Part shown: positions 26,477 through 34,905 of the stretch, in pieces
Layout of the letters: each line of letters starts with the position of its first letter
How positions within the stretch are numbered: position 1 is the first letter of the stretch
NCBI GenBank assembly: GCA_029262375.1
Contig: JAJCZM010000051.1
Span: forward strand, 264,919-328,918
Origin: Deltaproteobacteria bacterium
GTDB taxonomy: Bacteria > Desulfobacterota > Binatia > UBA1149 > SPBQ01
Reading direction: 5' to 3'
DNA: 64,000 nucleotides
Program-made: the position numbers and the translations under genes
Notes under the pieces: model-generated
What the model saw: only the letters and a program-made list of their open reading frames with translations
What the model was told of the DNA's origin: nothing
The model's database searches: none

Positions 26477-27196
26477 ATGAAGATGCGTCTGCTAGTCGCC
26501 GTAGCCGCCGTCGCGGCGGCGGGTCTATTTACCACTCTCGATGCTTCACCTGCCCAGGCCGGTGGCGAGATCAAAGGCAAGATCAGTTTCGATGGCGCCG
26601 CGCCCGCGCGACGGGCTGTGAAAATGGCCGCCGACCCCAAGTGCGAGGAGGCCAACCCCGATGGCCGCCTCGGCGAAGTGTTCGTCGTGAACGACGGCGC
26701 GCTCCAGAACGTCTTCCTCTACGTGAAGGAAGGTGTTTCGGGCGAGCACGAGACACCTGCAGAGCCGGTCGAGATGGATCAGAACGGCTGCATGTACACC
26801 CCCCACGTCGTCGGTGTCATGGTCGGTCAGACTATCGTGATCAAAAACAGCGACTCTACACTTCACAACGTCCACTCGCTCCCTGAGAACAGCAAGCAGT
26901 TCAACAGTGCGATGCCGATGAAGGGAATGACGATCAAGAAGAAGTTCACGTCGCCCGAGGTCATGGTTCGTATGAAGTGCGACGTGCACCCCTGGATGTC
27001 AGCCTACGTCGGCGTCCTCGACCACCCGTTCTTCGCCACGAGCGCCGCCGACGGCACGTACACGATTTCCGGCCTACCGGCCGGTGAGTACACCATCGAA
27101 GCGTGGCACGAGAAGATGGGAACCCAGACGCAGAAGGTAACGGTCAGCGACGGCGGAGCCGCCACTGCAGACTTCTCGTTCAAGCCCGCGGGCTGA
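26477..27196 (+). CDS. Exported cupredoxin-like protein with carboxypeptidase-regulatory-like domain
   Basis: Periplasmic protein, 239 aa, signal peptide 1-29 (SPAQA-GG). A plastocyanin/azurin-like domain carries likely type 1 copper ligands: STLHNVHS, then MKCDVHPWM (Cys and His). The C-terminal part (about 175-239, GTYTISGLPAGEYTIEAWH) is a carboxypeptidase-regulatory-like beta sandwich. The ATG at 26477 has GGAGG six bases upstream, which decides against the TTG one codon earlier. It precedes oxidase assembly genes, so a role in electron or copper delivery is plausible. Confidence 0.85.
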   Translation: MKMRLLVAVAAVAAAGLFTTLDASPAQAGGEIKGKISFDGAAPARRAVKMAADPKCEEANPDGRLGEVFVVNDGALQNVFLYVKEGVSGEHETPAEPVEMDQNGCMYTPHVVGVMVGQTIVIKNSDSTLHNVHSLPENSKQFNSAMPMKGMTIKKKFTSPEVMVRMKCDVHPWMSAYVGVLDHPFFATSAADGTYTISGLPAGEYTIEAWHEKMGTQTQKVTVSDGGAATADFSFKPAG

Positions 27197-27306
27197 GCGG
27201 TCCACCGCTCTCCCCGATCTAACGGAATACCGAGGGGCGTCGCCCGACCGGCGCGCCCCTCGGACTTTCCTCCCGGAAGAGCCACGGGCATGCCACAGGA
27301 GATCCA

Positions 27307-27519
27307 TTGGAATCCGTGAGCCCACAGCTAGCGGTCCTGGCACTCACCGCCCTCCTCGCGGTTGGCACAGCGATTGCCGCAGCTCTGCGCGCGCTATTGC
27401 CGGCGACCGCACCCACCGCGACCGACAGCGTTGAACGCAGCACCCACATCGTTTGGGCTGCCGTCCCGATGATAATTCTCGCCGCAGTTCTGGCGGCAGT
27501 GGCGAGATATGCCGGCTGA
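27307..27519 (+). CDS. Small membrane protein upstream of ctaA
   Basis: 70-aa protein with two membrane segments (8-30 and 47-68). The second contains THIVWAAVPMIILAAVLAAVA, whose VWxxxP pattern recalls the membrane hairpin of cytochrome oxidase subunit II; that is resemblance only. It starts at TTG 27307 with AGGAG five bases upstream and overlaps ctaA by 11 nt. Too short and too hydrophobic to name a family; its position suggests a part in oxidase assembly. Confidence 0.6.
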   Translation: MESVSPQLAVLALTALLAVGTAIAAALRALLPATAPTATDSVERSTHIVWAAVPMIILAAVLAAVARYAG

Positions 27520-28462
27520 ACGAGCCTCGACAGTCCATCGCGCCGCGCGTGTGCTGGTAGCCATGACCTTCGGTCTGGTACTCGCCGGCGGACTGGTCAC
27601 GAGCCGCGATGCGGGCCTCGCAGTTCCCGACTGGCCACTCTCATTCGGTACGATCAATCCACCGGCCTGGTATGCGATAGAAAACGTTCGCACGGAACAT
27701 GGCCACCGACTCATCGCCGGTAGTGTTGCGCTCTGTACGCTGGGGCTCGGCTGGCTCGTTCACCGGCGGGAAAAACGCAGAGACGTTAGAATTCTGAGCA
27801 TCGCCGCGATGAGCGTTGTTCTGCTGCAAGCACTCCTCGGCGGGCTGCGCGTCTTAGAACTCTCCGTCGATCTGGCGATGGTGCACGCCTGCGTCGGCCA
27901 GATATTCTTCACGATCGTTGTTTGCCTGGCCGCGATCACGTCACCGCACTGGCAAACTGACGGCACTTACGCGGCGCCCCCTCATCCCGAGAGCGCACGC
28001 ACAGCCAGAATGCTCGCGGGTTTCGTGGTCGCGCAGTTGCTGATCGGGATCGTACTTCGCCATGAGGGCGCCGCAGCTCGGCCGCTGTTAGGCAACCTGA
28101 TCTTCTATGCGCACGTATTGGTCGCCTTCCTCGTCTTCGCGACATCCGTGAAGCTACGCGACACGCTTGCATCGAGCGCAGAGTATCTCCGCTCCAGGTC
28201 TCAGTTGCTCGTGCGCCTTGTACTGGCACAACTCGCCCTGGGTGTGCTTACATTCGCTCTGACGGAAGCCATGACATACCAGCGGCAGGCAACGTTTCTC
28301 GAGGCTTGGGTCCCGACATTCCATGTGGCGATCGGAGCATCGATCCTAGGACTAACGGCGACGCTGCTGCTGCATGCACGCCGCGAATTGTCCGTGCCCG
28401 CCGACGCGATGTCCGGTGAACACGCGCAGCACTCGCAGCCTGCACAACCGGCTCAGTCATGA
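27509..28462 (+). CDS. ctaA: Haem A synthase
   Basis: CtaA/Cox15, inner-membrane oxidation of the haem O methyl group to haem A, 317 aa with eight predicted spans. Typical features: DAGLAVPDWPLSFGTI, RTEHGHRLIAG, MVHACVGQIFF, FYAHVLVAFLV and FHVAIGASILG, supplying the four conserved haem-binding His. The C-terminal end is low-complexity (EHAQHSQPAQPAQ). It is coupled by overlaps to the small membrane gene and to ctaB. Confidence 0.93.
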   Translation: MPAERASTVHRAARVLVAMTFGLVLAGGLVTSRDAGLAVPDWPLSFGTINPPAWYAIENVRTEHGHRLIAGSVALCTLGLGWLVHRREKRRDVRILSIAAMSVVLLQALLGGLRVLELSVDLAMVHACVGQIFFTIVVCLAAITSPHWQTDGTYAAPPHPESARTARMLAGFVVAQLLIGIVLRHEGAAARPLLGNLIFYAHVLVAFLVFATSVKLRDTLASSAEYLRSRSQLLVRLVLAQLALGVLTFALTEAMTYQRQATFLEAWVPTFHVAIGASILGLTATLLLHARRELSVPADAMSGEHAQHSQPAQPAQS

Positions 28463-29376
28463 GGAACTCTTCGAGGGGAAATGCTGTCGACCCGTTGGCG
28501 AGGCCGCGAATGAGTGAACGCTCCGCGCTCTACATCGAGCTTACAAAGCCGCGAATAACAGCGATGGTGCTGCTCACCGTGGCGATCGGCTACTGGCTCG
28601 CGCCCGGCGGCAACGGCGGCTCAGGCATGGTCCTCCTGCACGCACTACTGGGTGCAGGTCTCGCGTGTTCAGGCGCCGGTGCTCTCAACCAGTACATCGA
28701 GCGGGAAACCGACGGCGTGATGGACCGGACCCGGTTTCGCCCCCTGCCCGCCCACAAAGTATCTCCATCAGCGGTGCTCACGCTCGCAGTAGCGCTGGCG
28801 AGCGGAGGCGTCGGCTACTTGGCGGCTTTCAGTAACTCTCTGACCGCGGCTGCATGTGCGGCGACGCTCGTGAGTTACCTCTTCGTCTACACGCCGATGA
28901 AGCGCACGTCGCCCGCATCGACCTTGGTGGGCGCCATTCCCGGCGCACTGCCGCCGGTGATGGGTTGGACGGCGCGTCAAGGAACCTTAGACGCGGGCGC
29001 ACTCGTGCTGTTTGCCGTCTTGTTTCTCTGGCAAATCCCGCACTTTCTTGCGATCGGAAGAATGTATCGCGACGACTACGCGAGCGGCGGATTCCCGATG
29101 CTCGTCGTCATCGATCGCGACGGAAGCACTACCGGCTGGCAGATGCTCGTGTATGCGCTTGCCCTCATCCCCTGCTCGCTGGCGACGTCTTTCATCGGTC
29201 TGACGGGCTCGCTGTATTTCTGGATCGCCCTCGTGGCAGGCATCGCGTATGCGTACGCATCATGGCTGGCCGCACGCGACGGCGGCGTCGCTTCAGCACG
29301 ACGCCTATTGCTTGTCTCCGTCCTCTATCTGCCCGCGCTATTCGCCGCGATGTTCATAGACGGACTCTTCTCATGA
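28459..29376 (+). CDS. ctaB: Protohaem IX farnesyltransferase (haem O synthase)
   Basis: UbiA-family prenyltransferase making haem O, 305 aa, about nine spans. The catalytic motif NQYIERETDGVMDRTRFRPL contains the conserved Asp/Arg set, and the second loop YTPMKRTSPASTLVGAIPGA is present. Its ATG overlaps the ctaA stop (ATGA), so the full 305-aa start is kept even though an ATG 17 codons later would also serve. Confidence 0.94.
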   Translation: MRNSSRGNAVDPLARPRMSERSALYIELTKPRITAMVLLTVAIGYWLAPGGNGGSGMVLLHALLGAGLACSGAGALNQYIERETDGVMDRTRFRPLPAHKVSPSAVLTLAVALASGGVGYLAAFSNSLTAAACAATLVSYLFVYTPMKRTSPASTLVGAIPGALPPVMGWTARQGTLDAGALVLFAVLFLWQIPHFLAIGRMYRDDYASGGFPMLVVIDRDGSTTGWQMLVYALALIPCSLATSFIGLTGSLYFWIALVAGIAYAYASWLAARDGGVASARRLLLVSVLYLPALFAAMFIDGLFS

Positions 29377-29515
29377 ACTCCGAAATTCTACGGACCCAGC
29401 GGCGGTAGGTGCGGTCACAGGGCTCGTTGTCTCGCTCGTCGTGGTAGCGTTATTTACTCTTGCGGCGACGGGCGTCGCGGTTCGGAGCGCGCCAGGCGAT
29501 CGCTCAACACTCTAA
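29373..29515 (+). pseudogene. Frame-disrupted small single-span membrane ORF
   Basis: An ATG overlapping the ctaB stop (ATGA) opens a frame that closes after 11 codons (MNSEILRTQRR). In the -1 frame from about codon 8 the sequence continues as TDPAAVGAVTGLVVSLVVVA, a clear membrane segment, to a stop at 29515 only 3 nt before the SCO gene. One missing base within about 29380-29402 would restore a 47-aa protein that fills the operon without gaps. It may be a true mutation, a sequence error, or an unusual translation event. Confidence 0.5.
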
Positions 29516-29518
29516 ACG

Positions 29519-30208
29519 ATGACAACAGACACCGAACAGACTCCCGGCTCCGCGCCGCCGATTCCGACAAACGAGCCTACTTCCGGCGGCAAAGCCATGT
29601 GGATTGTTCTCGGCTGCGCCGCGCTCGTGATCATTTTGATGCGTATGGTGCTCGGAGGTGCCCAAGCACTCGCGCCACTTCCGGTCATTACGACCGTACC
29701 GGACTTCGTTCTCACGGATCAGACTCAGAACGAATTCGGTAGCAAGGAACTGCGAGGCCGACCCTGGATCGCGAGTTTTATCTACTCAACCTGCCCCGGC
29801 CCGTGTCCAATGGTGGTGCAGCGCCTCGGGGACATCAAGGAGCGGTTGTCGAACGATCCGAGGCTGCTGATCGTATCGATCACGGTTGATCCGGAAGGTG
29901 ACACTCCCGCCGTGCTCGAAGCTTACGGCCGCACACACTCCATCGATCCCGAACGCTGGCGCTTGCTGACGGGCGACTACAACTACGTTCTCAACCTCGT
30001 GCAGAAGAACTTCTATCTGCCGATCGCGGAGAACGAAGGTGCCGATCCCAAACTCATCGCGGAGATGGGCCCGATCACGCATAGTACCAAGCTCGTGCTC
30101 GTCGATGCCCAGCTGCAAATTCGCGGCTACTACGACAGCAACAACGCCAACGAACTCAAAGCGCTAACCGCAGCGATGAAACGACTTATCGAGGCAGGTA
30201 CGTCATGA
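29519..30208 (+). CDS. SCO1/SenC family copper chaperone
   Basis: Membrane-anchored thioredoxin-fold copper chaperone that helps assemble the Cu-A site of cytochrome oxidase, 229 aa. One N-terminal membrane helix (27-45), then the periplasmic domain with C92-x3-C96 (CPGPC) and His188 (GPITHSTKLVLVD), the expected copper ligands. It overlaps the DUF420 gene by 4 nt (ATGA). Confidence 0.93.
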   Translation: MTTDTEQTPGSAPPIPTNEPTSGGKAMWIVLGCAALVIILMRMVLGGAQALAPLPVITTVPDFVLTDQTQNEFGSKELRGRPWIASFIYSTCPGPCPMVVQRLGDIKERLSNDPRLLIVSITVDPEGDTPAVLEAYGRTHSIDPERWRLLTGDYNYVLNLVQKNFYLPIAENEGADPKLIAEMGPITHSTKLVLVDAQLQIRGYYDSNNANELKALTAAMKRLIEAGTS

Positions 30209-30633
30209 GCATCTCATCACTGCCCACCGTCAATGCGATCTTGAACAGCCTGGCGACCGTGTTCATCATCGTCGGTTGGTTCCACATCAAGGCAGGCCGC
30301 AAAGAATCGCACCGCAAGTCGATGCTGGCCGCCGTCGCGACCTCGACCCTGTTCCTGGCGAGCTACCTCTACTACCACGCCAATGCCGGGGCGACGCGCT
30401 TCACCGAGGAAGGGGTCGTGCGCACAGTCTACTTCTCGATTCTGATCACACATACGGTGCTGGCTGCGATTACGCCTTTCCTTGTGGGAACCACTGTCGT
30501 CGTCGCGCTTCGCGGGAACTTCGAACGACATCGCCGCATCGCACGATGGACACTACCTATCTGGCTCTACGTCTCCGTCACCGGCGTGACGATCTACCTC
30601 ATGCTCTACCACCTCTGGCCACCGACGGCCTGA
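30205..30633 (+). CDS. DUF420 membrane protein (CtaM/YozB-like)
   Basis: 142-aa inner-membrane protein with four predicted spans. HANAGATRF, FSILITHTVLAAITPF and NFERHRRIARWTLPIWLYVSVTG match DUF420. In Bacillus and Staphylococcus the homologue CtaM is needed for active aa3 oxidase, so an assembly role is likely. It is the last gene of the run ctaA-ctaB-SCO-DUF420; no oxidase subunit gene lies in the window. Confidence 0.9.
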   Translation: MSISSLPTVNAILNSLATVFIIVGWFHIKAGRKESHRKSMLAAVATSTLFLASYLYYHANAGATRFTEEGVVRTVYFSILITHTVLAAITPFLVGTTVVVALRGNFERHRRIARWTLPIWLYVSVTGVTIYLMLYHLWPPTA

Positions 30634-30690
30634 CGCAGTTATTTTCGTCCCCGTGCTGAATCCAGCGCCGTGGGTCGGTACCATGAGCGA

Positions 30691-32070
30691 ATGGATCCGA
30701 CCGCGCTAATCTCGGTCCCGCTCTGGCTCGGTCTCGCCGTGGGTGCGATGACGGTCGTTCTCATCGTCATGTCGATGGCGACCTATCGGCGGCTACGCTC
30801 ACTCGATCCAACACCACTGCACGCACGCTTGGCGGTTCTCGAAGCCGAGAACACGCGCTCGGAACTCACGATCAGGCAGGAGCTCTCACGTTCGCGTGTC
30901 GAAGGAGCGGCCGCGCAGCGCCATGCCCGCACGGAGGGCGCTGAGTCTATGAAACAGTTCTCCGACACCGTCCTGAAACAGCTGGGCGCGTCGGCTACCG
31001 TCCAAAACGAACGGCTCGACGGCTTTACCAAGCAGCTGCTTCGCCTGACGTCGGCGAACGAGGACCGCATGGAGCAAGTACGCGCATCGGTAGACAGCCG
31101 ATTAAAGGAGCTGCGCGAAGACAACGGGAAGCGCCTGGAAGAAATGCGCCGGACGGTTGACGAGAAATTGGAGGCAACGCTGGACAAGCGGCTGGGCGCG
31201 TCTTTCAAGCTCGTCAGCGATCGGCTCGAGCAGGTCCACAAAGGGCTTGGCGAGATGCAAAACCTCGCGACCGGCGTGGGCGATCTCAAGCGTGTGTTGA
31301 CGAACGTCAAGGCGCGCGGGACTTGGGGCGAGATCCAACTGGAACGATTACTGGAACAGGTGCTCACGCCGGCTCAGTATGAAAAGAATGTCGCCACCAA
31401 GCCGCGTAGCGCCGAGCGCGTCGAGTTCTGCATCAAACTCCCCGGTCCCACTGACGCAGTAGATGACGTCGTCTGGCTCCCGATCGATTCGAAGTTCCCG
31501 CAGGAAGACTACCAACGCATTCTCGACGCTCACGACATCGGTGACGGTGACGGCGTCGCCGCGGCCACCAAGCAATTGGAGGTGCGCATCAGGACATCCG
31601 CGAAAGAGATCTCGGACAAGTATCTGAACCCGCCGCGAACAACCGATTTCGCAATCCTGTTTCTTCCGACCGAAGGACTGTACGCCGAAGTCGTACGACG
31701 CGCCGATCTACTCGAACACTTACAGCGTAGCCACCGAGTAATAATCGCAGGTCCAACCACACTGGCGGCACTGCTCAACAGCCTACAGATGGGCTTCCGA
31801 ACGCTAGCGATCGAGAAGCGCTCGAGCGAAGTGTGGCAACTTCTCGCAGCCGTAAAGTCCGAGTTCGGTAAGTTCGGCACGATGCTCGAGAAGGTTCAGA
31901 CGAAGCTGAAGCAGGCCAGCAGCGTCGTAGAGGACGCGGCGACCAAGACGCGCACCATCGAGCGAAAGCTCACGAAGGTTCAGGTGTTACCTGAAGCCTC
32001 GGCTGCCGAATCACTGCCGGAATCATCTCTCGACGAAGAGGACGCCGAGCCTACGGAGCTGACCAGTTAA
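30691..32070 (+). CDS. rmuC: DNA recombination protein RmuC homologue
   Basis: RmuC family, 459 aa from the ATG at 30691 (a GTG seven codons upstream is possible). One N-terminal membrane helix (7-29), a long coiled coil (about 40-180, many Glu/Lys/Arg) and the RmuC nuclease-like domain (about 190-430) with RGTWGEIQLERLLEQVL, WLPIDSKFPQEDY and ILFLPTEGLYAEV. E. coli RmuC limits rearrangements at inverted repeats; the biochemical activity is not well established. It is a stand-alone gene. Confidence 0.92.
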   Translation: MDPTALISVPLWLGLAVGAMTVVLIVMSMATYRRLRSLDPTPLHARLAVLEAENTRSELTIRQELSRSRVEGAAAQRHARTEGAESMKQFSDTVLKQLGASATVQNERLDGFTKQLLRLTSANEDRMEQVRASVDSRLKELREDNGKRLEEMRRTVDEKLEATLDKRLGASFKLVSDRLEQVHKGLGEMQNLATGVGDLKRVLTNVKARGTWGEIQLERLLEQVLTPAQYEKNVATKPRSAERVEFCIKLPGPTDAVDDVVWLPIDSKFPQEDYQRILDAHDIGDGDGVAAATKQLEVRIRTSAKEISDKYLNPPRTTDFAILFLPTEGLYAEVVRRADLLEHLQRSHRVIIAGPTTLAALLNSLQMGFRTLAIEKRSSEVWQLLAAVKSEFGKFGTMLEKVQTKLKQASSVVEDAATKTRTIERKLTKVQVLPEASAAESLPESSLDEEDAEPTELTS

Positions 32071-32091
32071 ACAGCTGACCAGTGAAGTAGC

Positions 32092-33138
32092 CTAGCCAGT
32101 CACGCGGCTGAACGCGGCCCGAAGAGCCCCCGTACAGTCGTCAAGCATCGCCCGCCCGGGCGCAAGCACCCCGGCGAGCGAGAGGCAGCCGTGAATGGCC
32201 CCCTCGTAACAGCGATGGGACACCACCACGCCGGCTGCCGCCAGCTTCTCAGCATAGGCCCGCCCCTCGTCACGCAACGGGTCGAAGCCGGCAGTGGCGA
32301 TGAAGGCCGGAGCTACGCCCGACACATCGTCACTGAGCAACGGAGATGCCCGAGGATCCTCGCGTTGGGCTTCGTTGTCGAGGTACTTGTCACGAAACCA
32401 ATGCATGGCATCGCGCGTAAGGAAGAAGCCTTCCGCGAACGAATCGTAGGAGCCGCTATCGCAGCGTAGATCGACCACAGGATAGACAAGCATCTGGAAA
32501 CAGGGCGGAATCGCATCGCCCTTTGTCAGCTGCGCCACGACCGCCGACAGATTCCCACCCGCGCTATCGCCGCCGAGAGCGATTCGCCGCGCATCGATGC
32601 CCAGTTCGTCGGCGTGATCACGCACCCAGCGAAACGCTGCGAGCGCGTCATCCACGGCCGCCGGAAACCGGTGCTCCGGCGCGAGACGGTAGTCGACACT
32701 CACGACAACACACTCGGCCGTCTCGGCGAGCGCGCGGCAGACCTCGTCATGCGTATCCGGATTTCCGATAACCCAACCGCCGCCATGATAGTAAACCAGC
32801 GCCGGCTCAGCCTTGGGTGTGGCGGACGGCGAGTAGACACGAACTGGAATGTCGCCCGCGGGTCCATCAATACGGCGATCCACCACGCGTGCGAGCGCGC
32901 GCGCCCCCGGTCCGAGCCCGGTCGTCATGCTACCGAACGCCTCGCGAGTCTGCTCGACGTCCATCTCGCCCAGCCCGGGACGGCCGCTGCGCACCTGCAA
33001 ACCAAGTAGGAACTGCGTGCGCGGCTCGAGAACGCGTCCGTCAACCGATGTGGGTGTAGAATTTACCGCGCGAACGATGGGCATGGGCGCACGCATGATA
33101 GCCGCCGCGACGAGTGCTTCGATGTCCTTGCGCTCCAT
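32092..33138 (-). CDS. HSL-family alpha/beta hydrolase (esterase/lipase)
   Basis: Hormone-sensitive-lipase type esterase, 348 aa. YYHGGGWVIG is the oxyanion-hole HGGG motif, GGDSAGGNL the nucleophile elbow, DPLRDEG supplies the Asp and GAIHGCL the His. No signal peptide, so it acts in the cytoplasm on short or medium acyl esters. The ATG shares one base with the stop region of the SRPBCC gene upstream, so the two are co-transcribed. Confidence 0.92.
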   Translation of the reverse strand: MERKDIEALVAAAIMRAPMPIVRAVNSTPTSVDGRVLEPRTQFLLGLQVRSGRPGLGEMDVEQTREAFGSMTTGLGPGARALARVVDRRIDGPAGDIPVRVYSPSATPKAEPALVYYHGGGWVIGNPDTHDEVCRALAETAECVVVSVDYRLAPEHRFPAAVDDALAAFRWVRDHADELGIDARRIALGGDSAGGNLSAVVAQLTKGDAIPPCFQMLVYPVVDLRCDSGSYDSFAEGFFLTRDAMHWFRDKYLDNEAQREDPRASPLLSDDVSGVAPAFIATAGFDPLRDEGRAYAEKLAAAGVVVSHRCYEGAIHGCLSLAGVLAPGRAMLDDCTGALRAAFSRVTG

Positions 33139-33581
33139 CAGGCCGCCCTGCCACCGAAGTCGTAGCGACTTAGCGCCGCCAGCGTATCGTTGAAAACCTT
33201 GCGAACGATCACTGAGAACAGTCCAGCAAGACCCGGAATTTTGGAATTGAAGCGGCAGCGCCAGACAATCTTAGTGCGCCCGTCCGGTTCATCGCTGAAG
33301 TCTACCTCGCCGAGATGATCCCGCATCGGTAGCCCGCCTTTAACGACACGATACGTCATGCGATTGGGCGGTTCCCACGACACCACTTCCTCGTAGGCGG
33401 ATACGCCGCCGTTGCTGATCACTCGAACACAGCCAACGCCGTTCGGCGCTGGGTTGCCTTCCTTCTCGAGGCGAACCTTGCCGATCGACGACCACTCCTG
33501 CCACGACACATGATCCGTGTATTTCGCCCACACCGCGTCGCGCGGCGCATCGATCACACGCTCGACGCGTACTTCCTTCAT
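33138..33581 (-). CDS. SRPBCC family protein
   Basis: 147-aa START/SRPBCC-fold protein, a hydrophobic-ligand-binding scaffold. VERVIDAPRDAVWAKYTD is the typical opening and WEPPNRMTYRVVKGG with KIVWRCRF the middle strands. The ATG at 33581 has AGGA eight bases upstream and is preferred over one three codons earlier. It overlaps the HSL esterase gene. The ligand is unknown; with a neighbouring esterase and acyl-CoA dehydrogenases a lipid is plausible. Confidence 0.82.
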   Translation of the reverse strand: MKEVRVERVIDAPRDAVWAKYTDHVSWQEWSSIGKVRLEKEGNPAPNGVGCVRVISNGGVSAYEEVVSWEPPNRMTYRVVKGGLPMRDHLGEVDFSDEPDGRTKIVWRCRFNSKIPGLAGLFSVIVRKVFNDTLAALSRYDFGGRAA

Positions 33582-33699
33582 CGGCGGCATCCTAACAGCG
33601 CCCCCCTATCGGGCAAGACGCCGCGGGTCAGGTACGAGGCCGAAAGAGGCACGGCCGGGCTCGGTTGAAACACGTTCTATTTTCCCATTAGCTACGCCC

Positions 33700-34875
33700 A
33701 TGCAGATCGATTTCACGGACGAACAGAAGGCCCTCAAGGCCGAGTTGAGAGCATATTTCTCGGACCTCATGGCCCCCGATCTCGAGCACGAGGTTTCCAC
33801 AGGGGAAGGCGGCGGACCTCTGTTCCGCAAAGCACTGACAAAGCTCGGCGCGGACGGCTGGCTCGGAATCGGTTGGCCGAAGGAATACGGCGGACAGGGG
33901 CGATCTCCTCTCGAGCAATACATCTTCGCCGAAGAGGCACAGCGCTCGGGCTTCCCGCTTCCGTTCCTCACGATCAGTACGGTCGGTCCGACGATTCAGG
34001 AATTCGGGTCCGAGGAGCAGAAGCAGCAATTTCTGCCGCGGATTCTCAAGGGCGAGATTCTGTTCTCGATCGGGTACTCCGAAGCGAACGCCGGCACGGA
34101 CTTGGCCGCGCTCTCCACCAAAGCCGTGCGCGACGGCGACGATTGGGTCATCGACGGGCAGAAGCTTTGGACCAGCCTCGCAGATCATGCGGACTATGTT
34201 TGGATGGCGGCGCGAAGCGACCCGGACGCCGAGAAGCATGCGGGCATCTCGACCTTCATCGTGCCCACCGATGCCGACGGCTACAGCTGCACAGGAATCG
34301 AGACAGTGGGAAGCGTACGCACCAACGCAACGTACTACGACAACGTTCGCGTCCCGCAATCAGCGCTCGTCGGCGGCGAAGGCAACGGCTGGAAGCTGAT
34401 CACCAACCAACTGAACTACGAGCGTGTGTCACTCATGGCAGCCGGTACCATGACGCGCATCATGAACGAAACCATCGAATTCGCGCGCACAAGCCACAAC
34501 GCAGCCGGTGAACGATTAATCGACATACCCTGGGTACGCGCGAATCTCGCACGCGTGGAAGCCAAGCTCGAGGTGCTCAAGCTCTTCAACTGGCGGCAGG
34601 CATGGAACGTGACCAACAAAACGTTCGATTTCGCCGAGGCGTCCACCGTGAAGGTCTTCGGCAGCGAGCTATATATCGAAGGCTACGGATTGCTGCAGGA
34701 AGTGCTTGGGCAAGCTGGATACCTGAAGCGCGGAACGCCCGGACACGCCGCCAGAGGGCGCGTGGAGCGCATGTATCGCTCGATGCTCATCCTGACCTTC
34801 GGCGGCGGAACCAACGAAATCCAACGCGACATCATCGCGATCGCCGGCCTCGGCATGCCGCGCCCGCTGCGCTAA
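33700..34875 (+). CDS. Acyl-CoA dehydrogenase (first of a pair)
   Basis: FAD-dependent acyl-CoA dehydrogenase, 391 aa. The N-terminal helical part (DEQKALKAELRAYF), WPKEYGGQG, GYSEANAGTDLA (flavin/substrate) and the C-terminal GGGTNEIQRDIIA are in order. The usual catalytic Glu of MCAD-type enzymes (YEGT) is Gly here (FGGGT), as in the heteromeric or long-chain/steroid subgroups that place the base elsewhere. The ATG at 33700 is chosen because the frame upstream is arginine-rich. It is 30 nt upstream of a second ACAD; such pairs form alpha2-beta2 enzymes on steroid side-chain CoA esters in actinobacteria, so the same is possible here. Confidence 0.92.
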   Translation: MQIDFTDEQKALKAELRAYFSDLMAPDLEHEVSTGEGGGPLFRKALTKLGADGWLGIGWPKEYGGQGRSPLEQYIFAEEAQRSGFPLPFLTISTVGPTIQEFGSEEQKQQFLPRILKGEILFSIGYSEANAGTDLAALSTKAVRDGDDWVIDGQKLWTSLADHADYVWMAARSDPDAEKHAGISTFIVPTDADGYSCTGIETVGSVRTNATYYDNVRVPQSALVGGEGNGWKLITNQLNYERVSLMAAGTMTRIMNETIEFARTSHNAAGERLIDIPWVRANLARVEAKLEVLKLFNWRQAWNVTNKTFDFAEASTVKVFGSELYIEGYGLLQEVLGQAGYLKRGTPGHAARGRVERMYRSMLILTFGGGTNEIQRDIIAIAGLGMPRPLR

Positions 34876-34905
34876 CTACGGACAAGAAAGGTAAACGGAC
34901 TCAAC

